Assembly (NCBI GenBank): GCA_902625455.1
Contig: CACOBL010000007.1
Coordinates: 1-61,521, forward strand
Direction: 5' to 3'
DNA: 61,521 nt
Origin: an uncultured Candidatus Actinomarina sp.
Lineage (GTDB): Bacteria > Actinomycetota > Acidimicrobiia > Actinomarinales > Actinomarinaceae
Notes under the pieces: generated by a model
The model's input: only the letters and a program-made list of their open reading frames with translations
Told to the model about the DNA's origin: nothing
The model's database searches: none
Program-made: the position numbers and the translations under genes
Shown: piece by piece, positions 26,586 to 35,755 of the stretch
Layout of the letters: each line of letters opens with the position of its first letter
How positions within the stretch are numbered: position 1 is the first letter of the stretch

Positions 26586-27982
26586 TATACATCTCCTAAA
26601 TTGTGTACTCTGATTAAATTAGTTGCTGCTTCAACATTTGGAGGTGTCCCAGCAACAACAATAACTCTATCACCTTTATTATATTTTTTTTCTTCTATAA
26701 GGAAATCATTTGCAGATTTGAGCATTTCAGAAAATGTTTCTTTTCTCTCAATTGGAAATTGGTTAACACCCCAAAGTATATTTAATTGATTTAGTGTTTT
26801 ATCTTTAGTTGTAAATGTAATTATTTCAGCTTTAGGTCTGAAATTTGATATGAGTAGTGGAGTTTTTCCAGTTTCCGTAAAAGCCACAATAGCTTTTGCA
26901 TCTATGTCGTCAGCAATTTGAACGGCTGCTCTTGCTAAAGTAGTTGTAAATGAATCTTCTTTCGAATCTTCCTTGGAAAGTAAAGATGAGGTATCATTTC
27001 TGGAATCTACTTCTTGACAGATAGCAGACATAACTTCTATAACTCTATTTGGATGATCACCTATCGATGTTTCTGCCGATAACATCACTGCATCTGAACC
27101 TTCCAATATAGCATTGGTTATATCTGTTACTTCTGCTCTTGTTGGCCTGTATGAAGATTTCATTGATTGAAGCATCTCTGTTGCAGTTATAGAAATTTTT
27201 CCTTTACTATTTGCAGCATCTAAAATTTGTTTTTGAACAAATGGTACTTGTTCTATCGGGAGCTGTACACCAAGATCACCTCTTGCAACCATAACTCCAT
27301 CAGAAACTTGAAGAATTTCATCGATATTTTCTAAAGCAGTTTTTAACTCTATTTTTGCGATAATTTTTACATCTTTAGGAATCAGGTCTCTCACTGTTTG
27401 TATATCATCCTTATCTCTAACAAAAGAAACAGCTACAATATCTACATCCTGTTCTGTTCCAAATTTTAAGTGTTCAATATCCTGTTCAGTTATTGCAGAT
27501 ACAGATAATGCTGAATCTGGAAAAGCAACGCCTTGATTATCCCTTAATTCACCACCTATTAAGATTAAAGCTTTTAATTTATCTTTTTGTTTTTCAGTTA
27601 TTTTGAGGATAATCTGACCATCATCAATAAAGACTCTATCATTAACACTTACATCTTTAAATAGATTTTTATAATTGACAAAAATTATTTCTTTTGAAGA
27701 TTCTCTTTCTTTATTAGTTAAATTAATCTCATTACTTTTTTGCAATATTGTGTTTTTCACAACATGACCAGTTCGAATTTTTGGTCCCTGAATATCTTGC
27801 ATTATGGCAACTTGTTTTTTAGAGGATCTCGCCCAATTTATAAATTGTTCATGGTCTTTTAAATTACCATGAGAAAAATTAATTCTCAGAACATTGACTC
27901 CTGAATTAATTGCATTATGAATTTTTTGCTCGCTGGCTAGGCTTGGGCCAACAGTCGCAATAATTTTTGTTTTTCTATCCAT
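26585..27982 (-). CDS. pyk: Pyruvate kinase
   Basis: 465 residues from the ATG at 27982, preferred because 'MDRKTKIIATVGPSLAS' matches the family start; an in-frame ATG at 28006 adds eight residues and neither has a clear ribosome site. It transfers phosphate from phosphoenolpyruvate to ADP. 'RINFSHG', 'MQDIQGPKIRTG', catalytic 'IIAKIE', 'MVARGDLGVQLP' and 'ITATEMLQSM' are intact. It is the first gene of a run with the Nfu-N, epimerase-like and coiled-coil genes. It is divergent from the FbiD/CofC-like gene, another PEP-using enzyme. Confidence 0.95.
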   Translation of the reverse strand: MDRKTKIIATVGPSLASEQKIHNAINSGVNVLRINFSHGNLKDHEQFINWARSSKKQVAIMQDIQGPKIRTGHVVKNTILQKSNEINLTNKERESSKEIIFVNYKNLFKDVSVNDRVFIDDGQIILKITEKQKDKLKALILIGGELRDNQGVAFPDSALSVSAITEQDIEHLKFGTEQDVDIVAVSFVRDKDDIQTVRDLIPKDVKIIAKIELKTALENIDEILQVSDGVMVARGDLGVQLPIEQVPFVQKQILDAANSKGKISITATEMLQSMKSSYRPTRAEVTDITNAILEGSDAVMLSAETSIGDHPNRVIEVMSAICQEVDSRNDTSSLLSKEDSKEDSFTTTLARAAVQIADDIDAKAIVAFTETGKTPLLISNFRPKAEIITFTTKDKTLNQLNILWGVNQFPIERKETFSEMLKSANDFLIEEKKYNKGDRVIVVAGTPPNVEAATNLIRVHNLGDV

Positions 27983-28026
27983 ATTGATTAAATACTTTAA
28001 TAGCATGGTATAACAAAATTTATAAT

Positions 28027-28632
28027 ATGAATAGCAATATCTTAATTGGAATACCTATAAAGAGTCTGGACAATCCAATGTCTAGACTCTCAGAAACTAT
28101 TTCACTATTTGAAAGAAAAGAATTGCAATTAAATTTAATAAGGAACACTGTAAATTCGTTTAAAAATAAGCTTGTTGAAGTCTTCTTGATTTCCAATGAT
28201 TTAGATATTGCAAAATTAGCTAATGAAATAGAAATTGGTATATTTAACTCAAAATCAAATGGATTGAATAATGAAGTTTCTGAATTTATAGAACTTGCAA
28301 ATAAATATTCTTCTTGGGCTATTTGCCATGCTGACTTACCATATCTTACTAAATACAATATTTCAGTTTTTCTTCAAGAAATTGCAATTAATCAAATTGT
28401 GATCTCAAAAAGCTCAGACAATGGTACGCCATTAATTGGCGGTAATGTTTTTTTTAAAAATTTTAAATATGGAAAAAATAGTTTCAAAAAACATGTCTTA
28501 GAGCTTGAAAAATTGAATTTAAACTACAAACAAGTATTTAACAAAGAGCTATATTTTGAGTTAGATACGGAAGATGATTACATCGAGTTTTTAAAAAATT
28601 CACCCCGTTGGTATAAAAAAATATCAGATTAG
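28027..28632 (+). CDS. CofC/FbiD-like guanylyltransferase (F420 biosynthesis)
   Basis: 201 residues, nucleotidyltransferase fold. 'ILIGIPIKSLDNPMSRL' corresponds to the CofC start 'lvPvKsl..aKsRL'; 'NGLNNEVSEFIELA', 'ICHADLPYLTKYNI', 'SKSSDNGTPLIGG', 'KYGKNSFKKHV' and the end 'ELDTEDDYIEFL' follow the same order as in CofC/FbiD. Actinobacterial FbiD joins PEP to GTP in the first step of coenzyme F420 synthesis. The match is by pattern only; the motif 'DGGTN' is 'DNGTP' here. It overlaps nothing and ends just before the tRNA cluster. Confidence 0.7.
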   Translation: MNSNILIGIPIKSLDNPMSRLSETISLFERKELQLNLIRNTVNSFKNKLVEVFLISNDLDIAKLANEIEIGIFNSKSNGLNNEVSEFIELANKYSSWAICHADLPYLTKYNISVFLQEIAINQIVISKSSDNGTPLIGGNVFFKNFKYGKNSFKKHVLELEKLNLNYKQVFNKELYFELDTEDDYIEFLKNSPRWYKKISD

Positions 28633-28705
28633 CAGCCCCGACCGGATTTGAACCGGCGTTTCTGCCTTGAGAGGGCAGCGTCCTAGGCCTCTAGACGACG
28701 GGGCC
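28633..28705 (-). tRNA. tRNA-Glu(CUC)
   Basis: 73 bases folding as a full cloverleaf: acceptor GGCCCCG / CGGGGCT (G1-U72 wobble), D-arm GTCTAGAGGCCTAGGAC, anticodon arm CTGCC-CTCTCAA-GGCAG, T-arm GCCGG-TTCAAAT-CCGGT, discriminator G. CCA is not encoded. It is the distal member of the gltX-tRNA cluster. Confidence 0.95.
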
Positions 28706-28709
28706 TCTG

Positions 28710-28781
28710 CTCGGGGAGAAGGACTTGAACCCTCAACGATGGGACCAGAACCCATTGTGTTGCCAATTACACCATCCCCGA
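28710..28781 (-). tRNA. tRNA-Gln(CUG)
   Basis: 72 bases: acceptor TCGGGGA / TCCCCGA with U1-A72, anticodon arm ATGGG-TTCTGGT-CCCAT, T-loop TTCAAGT, discriminator G, no encoded CCA. U1-A72 is the pair that GatCAB recognises in bacterial tRNA-Gln. It lies between two tRNA-Glu genes, 4 and 7 bases from them. Confidence 0.95.
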
Positions 28782-28788
28782 ATGATTG

Positions 28789-28861
28789 CAGCCCCGACCG
28801 GATTCGAACCGGCGTTTCTGGGTTGAAAACCCAGCGTCCTAGGCCTCTGGACGACGGGGCC
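28789..28861 (-). tRNA. tRNA-Glu(UUC)
   Basis: 73 bases, almost identical to the CUC gene outside the anticodon arm (CTGGG-TTTTCAA-CCCAG). Acceptor, D- and T-arms are complete, discriminator G, no CCA. It is the first tRNA after gltX, 39 bases beyond its stop, and is probably transcribed with it. Confidence 0.95.
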
Positions 28862-28900
28862 GTATAAATATTAAGAATAAAGTATTTTAATTATTAGTTG

Positions 28901-30211
28901 TTATAATTTTTCGATACTTTCAGCTAATCGGGCAATTACTGTATCTCTACCTAACGCAAATATTGATTCAAAGAGCGGTGGGCTAATTTTTGTTCCAGTG
29001 ATTGATACCCGAGTTGCTTGAAATCCAACCTTTGTTTTTACATTAATTTCTTCTAGTAATTTTCTCATAGTCATTTCTATTATTTCTAAAGAAAAATCAT
29101 TCAGTTTAATAAACTCTTCCCTTAATAAAAAAAGATAATTTTGTGCTTCTTCATTGTTAACATCTTGCCAATCTAATTCATCAATAATGAAAGGCTCATC
29201 TATCAAAAACATTACTTGCTCAGTCAGATCCGCTAAAGTTTCAATTCTTTCCTGAACTGATGGAAATATTTTTGACAATCTGCTTTTTTCCTCATCGAAT
29301 AATTCTCTCTGTATATCCTTTTCAATTTGGGACAATGCAGTAACTTGGAAATCTTCAATGTTAGTGGAGCGGATATAAAGACCATTTAGCCATAACAACT
29401 TTTTCTCATCGAAGATTGCAGAATTTGGTAAGACATTTTTTAGGTCAAACTTGCTTATTGCGGTATTAATATCAAATTGTTCAACATCATTACCTGGAGA
29501 CCATCCAAGTAAACATAGATAATTAAACATGGCATCACTTAAAATACCTTTGTTTCTAAAAGCTTCTACTGAGGTGTCACCGTGCCTTTTACTTAGTTTT
29601 TTTCCATCAGGACCAAACAATAAAGGAAGATGACAAAAATCAGGTAATGCAGCATCCATTGATTTCATTAGCATAATGTGTTTAGGAGTTGAAGAAAGTA
29701 TGTCTTCACCCCTAGCAATAATTGTTATTCCATAATCTACATCATCAACAGTTGATGCTAGATGATATGTTGGAGATTTGTCAGAACGTAAAATAACAAA
29801 ATCTTCAACATCTGAAAGATTAAATGACATTTCGCCTCTAATGTAATCATTGAATTCTATTGAGCCATCATTGGGTACTTTAAACCTTATTGCACCATCA
29901 TCTTCATAAGCTAAATTTTTACTTAAAAGATTTTCTGCAACATCCCGATATCGGTCAAATCTTGATGATTGTTTATAAGTATCATTAGAATCACCTACTT
30001 CAATTCCTTCATCCCAATACAAACCAAGCCATTTTAAATTGTCAGTTATATCTTTTTGATATTCGCTAGTACTTCTCTCTGTGTCTGTGTCATCAATTCG
30101 TACAAGAAAAGTACCATTATTTGCTTTTGCGTATAACCAATTAAATAGAGCTGTTCTTGCATTTCCAATATGTAACTGTCCTGTCGGTGATGGTGCAATT
30201 CTTAATTTCAT
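28901..30211 (-). CDS. gltX: Glutamyl-tRNA synthetase
   Basis: 436 residues, shorter than the common 460-490. Class I features: HIGH-type 'SPTGQLHIGNARTALFNWL', 'GEDILSSTPKHIMLM', KMSKS-type 'KKLSKRHGDTSVEAF'. It charges tRNA-Glu and, because gatCAB is also present, may misacylate tRNA-Gln with Glu (non-discriminating form); the sequence does not settle this. The tRNA-Glu/Gln/Glu genes follow on the same strand. It abuts the FAH-family gene without a gap. Confidence 0.95.
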   Translation of the reverse strand: MKLRIAPSPTGQLHIGNARTALFNWLYAKANNGTFLVRIDDTDTERSTSEYQKDITDNLKWLGLYWDEGIEVGDSNDTYKQSSRFDRYRDVAENLLSKNLAYEDDGAIRFKVPNDGSIEFNDYIRGEMSFNLSDVEDFVILRSDKSPTYHLASTVDDVDYGITIIARGEDILSSTPKHIMLMKSMDAALPDFCHLPLLFGPDGKKLSKRHGDTSVEAFRNKGILSDAMFNYLCLLGWSPGNDVEQFDINTAISKFDLKNVLPNSAIFDEKKLLWLNGLYIRSTNIEDFQVTALSQIEKDIQRELFDEEKSRLSKIFPSVQERIETLADLTEQVMFLIDEPFIIDELDWQDVNNEEAQNYLFLLREEFIKLNDFSLEIIEMTMRKLLEEINVKTKVGFQATRVSITGTKISPPLFESIFALGRDTVIARLAESIEKL

Positions 30212-30988
30212 CTACTTAATAGTATTGATTAAAGTTCCTATTGTCTCAATTTCAATTTTAATTTCATCGCCAGGTCCAACTTTAGATACACCTTCTGGAG
30301 TGCCTGTAAGAATAACATCACCAGGCAGTAGTGTCATGATTGAGGAAACAAAACATAAAATATCTCCAATACTAAAAATCATATCTCTGGTATTTCCATC
30401 TTGTTTCAGTTCATTATTAACAAAACACTTGATCGCCAATTCTGGGTTTTTTTCAAAATTTGTTTGAATAACTGGGCCTAACGGACAAAAAGTATCAAAA
30501 CTTTTTGCTCGTGTAAAGTTACCATTAAAAGTCCCATCTTGACCCTGAAGCACTCTTTCAGACAAATCGTTAGCTATTGTATAACCAAGTACATGCTCCA
30601 TCCAATTTTCATGAGTTAGATTTTTACTGAGCTTCCCAATAACAACTGCTAATTCTGCTTCATGGTCAACATGTTGGGCAATCTTTGGATAAATTATATT
30701 TTCACCAGTACCAATTACTGAAGTTGAAGGTTTATTGAAAAATACTGGATTATCTGGGGCTGTGTAGTCATGGACTCCAAGCTCAACAGCATGTTTTTCA
30801 TAGTTTTTAGCTACTGCGGTTACCTTACTTGGTAGAACTGGAGCAAGAAGTTGTATCTCTTCAAGAGAATACTTCTCTTCAGTTGGTTCCCAGATGACTA
30901 AAGGTGAACCTTCATATCTTAAAACTTCACCATCAAGTAATTCACCGTAAAATATTTCCCCTTCAAATTTAGCCCTTACAATCTTCAT
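30212..30988 (-). CDS. Fumarylacetoacetate hydrolase family protein
   Basis: 258 residues. FAH-fold enzyme with 'VAKNYEKHAVELG', metal-binding 'HVDHEAELAVVIGK', 'GYTIANDLSERVLQ', 'DGNTRDMIFSIGD' and 'PGDVILTGTPEGV'. Members hydrolyse or decarboxylate 2-oxo acids such as acylpyruvates or oxaloacetate; substrate cannot be told. A possible 2-hydroxyhepta-2,4-diene-1,7-dioate isomerase label is common but unsafe. The stop abuts the gltX start, so it is co-transcribed with gltX. Confidence 0.88.
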   Translation of the reverse strand: MKIVRAKFEGEIFYGELLDGEVLRYEGSPLVIWEPTEEKYSLEEIQLLAPVLPSKVTAVAKNYEKHAVELGVHDYTAPDNPVFFNKPSTSVIGTGENIIYPKIAQHVDHEAELAVVIGKLSKNLTHENWMEHVLGYTIANDLSERVLQGQDGTFNGNFTRAKSFDTFCPLGPVIQTNFEKNPELAIKCFVNNELKQDGNTRDMIFSIGDILCFVSSIMTLLPGDVILTGTPEGVSKVGPGDEIKIEIETIGTLINTIK

Positions 30989-31006
30989 TACACAAGTGTA
31001 TAACTG

Positions 31007-31441
31007 TTAATTTTTTTCTTCTTGATTAGCATCAAAAAATTTTGAGAGATGTAATCCCTGGATGCTTTCTGAACTACATTTTTTTAAAGTTTCTGTATCT
31101 AAAACTCCAATATCAGAATCTGTAATTTTTAAAATTTCTATTACTTTTATTACATCACTTTTTGTAGGAGCTCTGCCAACCATGGAGGCCTGAAAGATTA
31201 CTAAATTAGTTACAACTTTTGTTATCAACTTATGTTTATGATTATTTTTCCACATAGCAGTAAATGGTTTTATGAGTTTTAAAGCATAACCGCTATCTGG
31301 GCTAGGAATTGAGAATACTTCTTCATTTGGAGACTTCAATGGCTTGCGTGGAGAATCTTTTCCTTGACTTCTTGGAACTGGAAGATCTGAATTTTCTAAA
31401 TTCTTTTTTGATTCAATTTGTATATTTGGCTGTTGACTCAT
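31007..31441 (-). CDS. Conserved-looking hypothetical protein
   Basis: 144 residues, not recognised. The first ~50 residues are polar, Pro/Ser/Lys-rich and probably disordered. The remainder is helical, with 'LIKPFTAMWKNNHKHKLITKVVTNLVIFQASMVGRAPTKSDVIKVIEIL' (shortened), no membrane segment, one isolated Cys. Its ATG overlaps the ilvE stop by 4 bases, and the FAH-family gene follows after 18 bases, so it is a real member of the ilvE-gltX operon. No function is proposed. Confidence 0.6.
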   Translation of the reverse strand: MSQQPNIQIESKKNLENSDLPVPRSQGKDSPRKPLKSPNEEVFSIPSPDSGYALKLIKPFTAMWKNNHKHKLITKVVTNLVIFQASMVGRAPTKSDVIKVIEILKITDSDIGVLDTETLKKCSSESIQGLHLSKFFDANQEEKN

Positions 31442-32367
31442 TTAACTAAAGTAAGATAATGTAAAAAGTCTTCATTCTCTCCATTAACAATCTCTAAATA
31501 TTTTTGTCTAATATTACCTGTAATTTCTCCAGGTTTACCATTTGCAATATCTTGATTATCTATTGAAACAACTCCAACAACTTCAGTAGCGGTACCTGTA
31601 AAAAATAATTCATCTGCATCTTTTAATTGTTCTTCGTTTATATTTGTTTCCTCAGTCTCTAAACCAAGATTACTTGCAATTTCTATTACAGTTTTTCTTG
31701 TAATGCCTCCTAGAGCTCCCGTTTCAATAGGCGGTGTATAAACTTTTCCATTTTTTATTAAAAATAAATTTTGACCACTCCCCTCAGCAACTACATCGTT
31801 GTCGCCAAGCATTATTGCATCATCATAGCCCTTTTCAACTGCATCAACTTTAGCTAGTGTAGAATTCATATAACCCCCTACCCCTTTAGCTGTTGGTTTA
31901 AAACTTTGTGGACTAATTCTTTTCCATTTAGATATGCATACCCTTACACCTTGGTTTCCTGCATCATCTCCTAAATATGCTCCCCAATTCCAAGCTGCGA
32001 CAGAAACATAAACTGGAACACTTTTTGGCAATAATCCCATCTCTCCCTCTCCAAAAAACACCAAAGGTCTTATGTATGCTGAAGATAAATTATTCAAATG
32101 AACTGAATCCTTTATTGCACTTGTGATAATTTCTTTGTCATATGGTATTTTTAAATTATATGCTTCAGCCGAATCAAACAATCTATTAACATGATCTGGC
32201 AATCTAAAAATTGTTGTACCAATTTTTGAATCTCTTGCTCTTATACCTTCAAAAACTCCAGTTCCATAATGTAGAGTGTGGGACATTACACTTACGTTTG
32301 CATCCTCCCAATTAACAAATTCACCATTTAGCCATATAAGATTTGATTTTTCCATTATTAATAACAA
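31438..32367 (-). CDS. ilvE: Branched-chain-amino-acid aminotransferase (class IV)
   Basis: 309 residues. PLP fold-type IV enzyme with 'IWLNGEFVNWEDANVSVMSHTLHYGTGVFEGIRA' (in part), the Schiff-base Lys in 'YMNSTLAKVDAVEKGYDDAIML', 'VAEGSGQNLFLIKNGKVYTPP' and 'GGITRKTVIEIA'. It aminates branched-chain 2-oxo acids. The TTG at 32367 has AAAAAGG eight bases upstream; an in-frame ATG at 32355 is the alternative start and has no such site. It is upstream of the hypothetical, FAH and gltX genes. Confidence 0.92.
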   Translation of the reverse strand: MLLIMEKSNLIWLNGEFVNWEDANVSVMSHTLHYGTGVFEGIRARDSKIGTTIFRLPDHVNRLFDSAEAYNLKIPYDKEIITSAIKDSVHLNNLSSAYIRPLVFFGEGEMGLLPKSVPVYVSVAAWNWGAYLGDDAGNQGVRVCISKWKRISPQSFKPTAKGVGGYMNSTLAKVDAVEKGYDDAIMLGDNDVVAEGSGQNLFLIKNGKVYTPPIETGALGGITRKTVIEIASNLGLETEETNINEEQLKDADELFFTGTATEVVGVVSIDNQDIANGKPGEITGNIRQKYLEIVNGENEDFLHYLTLVK

Positions 32368-32417
32368 ATACTACACCTTTTTGTAAATCAAGCCATAAAA
32401 AATACTATTATTCAAAT

Positions 32418-32879
32418 GTGAAGAGATTTCTAGCTTCGGGTTTCGGTGTAGGACTTTTTTGGAAAACATATTTTGGTGATAAAAAAGGAGGTGGCACACT
32501 AGCTTCTTTTTTATTTGCTCTTGTTACATATATTTTCAATTTAAATGTTCTTGAATTATCAATTTTATTTATTGTGTTAGTAATTATTTATCTTGTATCA
32601 GTTGATGATAAAGAAGCAAGCGAAGATCCTAGCTGGATAACACTAGATGAAATAGTAGGAATGAGTCTTGTTACAGTAGCATCTCCATCAAGATTATTAC
32701 CTCTGTTAGCAGGATTTTTAGTTTTTCGATTGAGCGATATTATGAAACAACCAAAATTTGTTAAAGAGCTTGAAAATTACCCCGGTAAGCTTGGTGTTCT
32801 TTATGATGATTTGGGTGCTGGTTTAATGGGGTTATTGTCTGCAACAATCGTTAATCAAATTATAAATTTAACTCTTTAG
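32418..32879 (+). CDS. pgpA: Phosphatidylglycerophosphatase A
   Basis: 153 residues from GTG 32418; earlier in-frame starts would run into the ilvE start region and add a non-homologous stretch. Three to four membrane helices with the family motifs 'GFGVGLFWKTYFGDKKGGGTLAS' (in part), 'ITLDEIVGMS', 'FRLSDIMKQPKFVKELENYPGKLGVLYDDLGAGL' (in part). It removes phosphate from phosphatidylglycerol phosphate. The end overlaps gatB by 20 bases tail-to-tail. No ribosome site is visible, so the start is uncertain. Confidence 0.8.
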   Translation: MKRFLASGFGVGLFWKTYFGDKKGGGTLASFLFALVTYIFNLNVLELSILFIVLVIIYLVSVDDKEASEDPSWITLDEIVGMSLVTVASPSRLLPLLAGFLVFRLSDIMKQPKFVKELENYPGKLGVLYDDLGAGLMGLLSATIVNQIINLTL

Positions 32880-34305
32880 ATAGTATTTCTTTTGCCATTC
32901 CTGGATTGATACTTCCACCTGAGCTTTTAATTATTTGACCAACCATAAAACCTACTAACTTATCTTCTCCATTTTTTATTCTTTCAACAATATCTTGATT
33001 GTTATCAATAATTTCGTTTACTATTTTTGAAATAGCAACTTCGTCATTTTCTTGATATAAATCAAGTCTTTTTGCTATCTCATCAGGAGTTGTATCCATT
33101 TGGATTAATTCCTCCAAAATTACTTTTCCTGAAGTGAATGAAATTTTATTTTCATCAATTAATTTAATAACGTCTGATAATAAATTTGCCGAAAACCAAT
33201 TTGGTAGCGATTTAATTTCTAATTTACGCATCTGTCCCTGCAATTCCCCGGTAATCCAATTGAATGATGCTTTAGAGTCTTTAGTATTGTTAAATACTTC
33301 AAAATAAAGTTCGAAAATCCACTTTTCGCTTTTACTTAAAACATTTGAATCTGAAAGACCAAGACCGGTCTCCATAAGCTTATTTCTATTTTCATGAGGT
33401 AATGATGGGAGACTTTCTTTTACTTGATTTATAAATTCATCGGGTAGAACCATATTAGGAATGTCAGGATCAGAAAAATAACGATAATCTGCACTGCCTT
33501 CTTTTGATCTCATTGAAGTTGTAGTTTCTTTACTTTCATCCCAATGTCTTGTTTCTTGAATTATTATGTCACCATTTTCCAGAGCTGATGACTGTCTTTT
33601 GATTTCAAAATCTATAGCTCTTTCAAGAGAACGAAGTGAATTCATATTTTTAATTTCAACCTTTGTACCTAACTCATTACTTTCTGATGGCGCAACAGAA
33701 ATATTTGCATCAAATCTTAAATTGCCTTTTTCTAGTTTTCCTTCTGATATTTCTAACTCAATTGCAAGTTGTCTTAATTCTTCAATGTATGCAACTGCCT
33801 CTTTGGAAGATTTGATTACAGGCTTTGTGACAATTTCTACAAGAGGAATACCTGATCTATTGAAATCGAGAGAAGTACTTGTAGCAGAATCAATCCTTCC
33901 AGAACCTTCATGTGAAGATTTTCCAGTATCTTCCTCCATATGAACTCTTTCAATTTCAACATAATCTTTTTCATTATCAATAACTATCTCTAAATTTCCA
34001 TTTTCTCCTACTGGTAAATCAAACTGAGAAATTTGATAATTCTTTGGTAAATCAGGATAAAAATAATTTTTTCTATGAAACATTCCTTTTTTAGTTATTG
34101 AACATCCAGTTGCTAATGCAAGTAACGTAATGTAACGTATAGCTTTTTCATTTGGAACAGGTAAAGCTCCTGGTAAACCAAGACAAGTTGGACATAAGTT
34201 AACATTTGGTTCTTCGGTATCAACTACTCTGCATCTACAAAACATTTTTGTATTCGTATTAAGTTCGATATGCGTTTCAATTCCAATAGTTGGTTTTAAA
34301 TTCAT
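32860..34305 (-). CDS. gatB: Asp/Glu-tRNA amidotransferase subunit B
   Basis: 481 residues from the ATG at 34305, which forms a TAATG junction with the gatA stop; a TTG 12 bases upstream is the alternative. It activates Glu-tRNA-Gln (or Asp-tRNA-Asn) for amidation. The cradle-domain motifs 'IGIETHIELNTNTKMFCRC', 'NLCPTCLGLPGALPVPN', 'HRKNYFYPDLPKNYQISQFD' and 'EDTGKSSH' are present, and the C-terminal YqeY-like tail 'VGFMVGQIIKSSGGSINPGMAKEIL' (in part) binds tRNA. Last gene of dapD-dapE-gatC-gatA-gatB. Confidence 0.96.
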   Translation of the reverse strand: MNLKPTIGIETHIELNTNTKMFCRCRVVDTEEPNVNLCPTCLGLPGALPVPNEKAIRYITLLALATGCSITKKGMFHRKNYFYPDLPKNYQISQFDLPVGENGNLEIVIDNEKDYVEIERVHMEEDTGKSSHEGSGRIDSATSTSLDFNRSGIPLVEIVTKPVIKSSKEAVAYIEELRQLAIELEISEGKLEKGNLRFDANISVAPSESNELGTKVEIKNMNSLRSLERAIDFEIKRQSSALENGDIIIQETRHWDESKETTTSMRSKEGSADYRYFSDPDIPNMVLPDEFINQVKESLPSLPHENRNKLMETGLGLSDSNVLSKSEKWIFELYFEVFNNTKDSKASFNWITGELQGQMRKLEIKSLPNWFSANLLSDVIKLIDENKISFTSGKVILEELIQMDTTPDEIAKRLDLYQENDEVAISKIVNEIIDNNQDIVERIKNGEDKLVGFMVGQIIKSSGGSINPGMAKEILSKELNL

Positions 34306-35753
34306 TATTTTGACCAACCCTCCGGAGTGCTATTAAATTCAAGTTCCTTTTCTAACATTTCGGAAAAATCTAATAATGAATTATCTGTCAAAGGCTTACT
34401 CATTATCTGAACGCCTAGAGGTAGATTGTTACTACTAAGACCAGTTGGAATACTTATAGCTGGTAGGCCGGCCAGATTTGCAGGAATAGTGCATAAATCA
34501 GACATATACATTTCCAATGGATTGTTTGTTTTTTCTCCTGCCTTGAATGCCTCAGTTGGTGTAGTTGGTGATATTAAATAATCGCATTCTTTAAAAATAG
34601 TTGAGAATTCATCTACCATTTTTTTTCTTGCACGAAGAGCCTTACCATAATATTCGTCATAATAGCCTGCAGATAATGCGTAAGTGCCTAGAAGGATTCT
34701 ACGTTTTACTTCATCTCCAAAACCCTCAGCTCTTGTTTTTTCCATCATTTCATAACTTGTTTTTCCATCAACTCTTAATCCATATCTAACGCCATCAAAT
34801 CTTGCTAAATTTGCAGAACATTCTGCTGGAGCAATTAAATAATAAATGCTTATTGATAGTTTGATTAACGGTAAAGAAACCTCCTTTATGTTGTATCCTT
34901 TTTGTTTAAGAATGTCTATGACTTTTTCAACTTCCTTTTTAGATTCCTCAGAAATTCCATCCTCCATAAGTTCCTTAACAATCCCAATTGTTGCATTTTT
35001 TTCAAATGGTAATTCAATTTGCTCATCATTTATCGATGTAGAGTCTAAACTATCATGACCTGAAATTGCAGAATAAACAATTCTCGCATCATCAACACTT
35101 TTTGAAATAGGGCCAATTTGGTCCAAAGACGAAGCAAATGCAACCAAGCCATATCTAGAAACAGAACCATATGTTGGCTTAAAACCAACAAGACCACAAA
35201 AAGATGCTGGTTGTCTAATCGAGCCTCCTGTATCACTTCCTAGAGCTGCGATAGAAGACCTTGAAGCAACAGACGCTGCTGAACCTCCTGATGATCCACC
35301 TGGAACATAATCAGTATTCCATGGGTTTCTTGTAAGACCAAATGCTGAGTTCTCAGTAGAAGAGCCCATCGCAAATTCATCTAAATTAGTTTTTCCAGTA
35401 TAAATTGTTTGTTCAGTATCTAATTTTGAGATTACAGTTGCGTTATACGGGGATACAAAATTTGAAAGCATCTTTGAAGAACAGGTAGTTTTTTCATCTT
35501 TAATATTGATATTATCTTTTATTGCTAAAGGTATTCCATCTAATAATCCAACATTTTCAGATTTGGAAAATCTTTCATCAGATTTTTTTGCCTTATCTAG
35601 ATTAGTTTCTTCAAAAAGACTTAGGTGAGCATGTAAAGCCGCTTCTGAACTTGCTGAACGATTGAATATCTCAGAGTAAAGTTCTGAAGGTTTGGTTTTT
35701 TTAGTAATGAAAAGTTTATTAAGTTCACGAATTGATAAATTTAACAGTTCCAT
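34305..35753 (-). CDS. gatA: Asp/Glu-tRNA amidotransferase subunit A
   Basis: 482 residues, the glutaminase subunit. Amidase-signature triad: Lys in 'PLAIKDNI', cis-Ser in 'GSDTGGSIRQPASFCG', nucleophile Ser in 'GGSSGGSAASVAS'. It releases ammonia from glutamine and channels it to GatB. It starts 2 bases after gatC and shares one base with gatB. In this genome it would allow Gln-tRNA (and/or Asn-tRNA) formation without a dedicated GlnRS, if GltX is non-discriminating. Confidence 0.97.
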   Translation of the reverse strand: MELLNLSIRELNKLFITKKTKPSELYSEIFNRSASSEAALHAHLSLFEETNLDKAKKSDERFSKSENVGLLDGIPLAIKDNINIKDEKTTCSSKMLSNFVSPYNATVISKLDTEQTIYTGKTNLDEFAMGSSTENSAFGLTRNPWNTDYVPGGSSGGSAASVASRSSIAALGSDTGGSIRQPASFCGLVGFKPTYGSVSRYGLVAFASSLDQIGPISKSVDDARIVYSAISGHDSLDSTSINDEQIELPFEKNATIGIVKELMEDGISEESKKEVEKVIDILKQKGYNIKEVSLPLIKLSISIYYLIAPAECSANLARFDGVRYGLRVDGKTSYEMMEKTRAEGFGDEVKRRILLGTYALSAGYYDEYYGKALRARKKMVDEFSTIFKECDYLISPTTPTEAFKAGEKTNNPLEMYMSDLCTIPANLAGLPAISIPTGLSSNNLPLGVQIMSKPLTDNSLLDFSEMLEKELEFNSTPEGWSK

Positions 35754-35755
35754 GA

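Noticed and set aside
28667..28867. Plus-strand frame over the tRNA cluster
   Set aside because: It lies fully over three well-folded minus-strand tRNAs; the repeated protein segments mirror the tRNA-Glu duplication.
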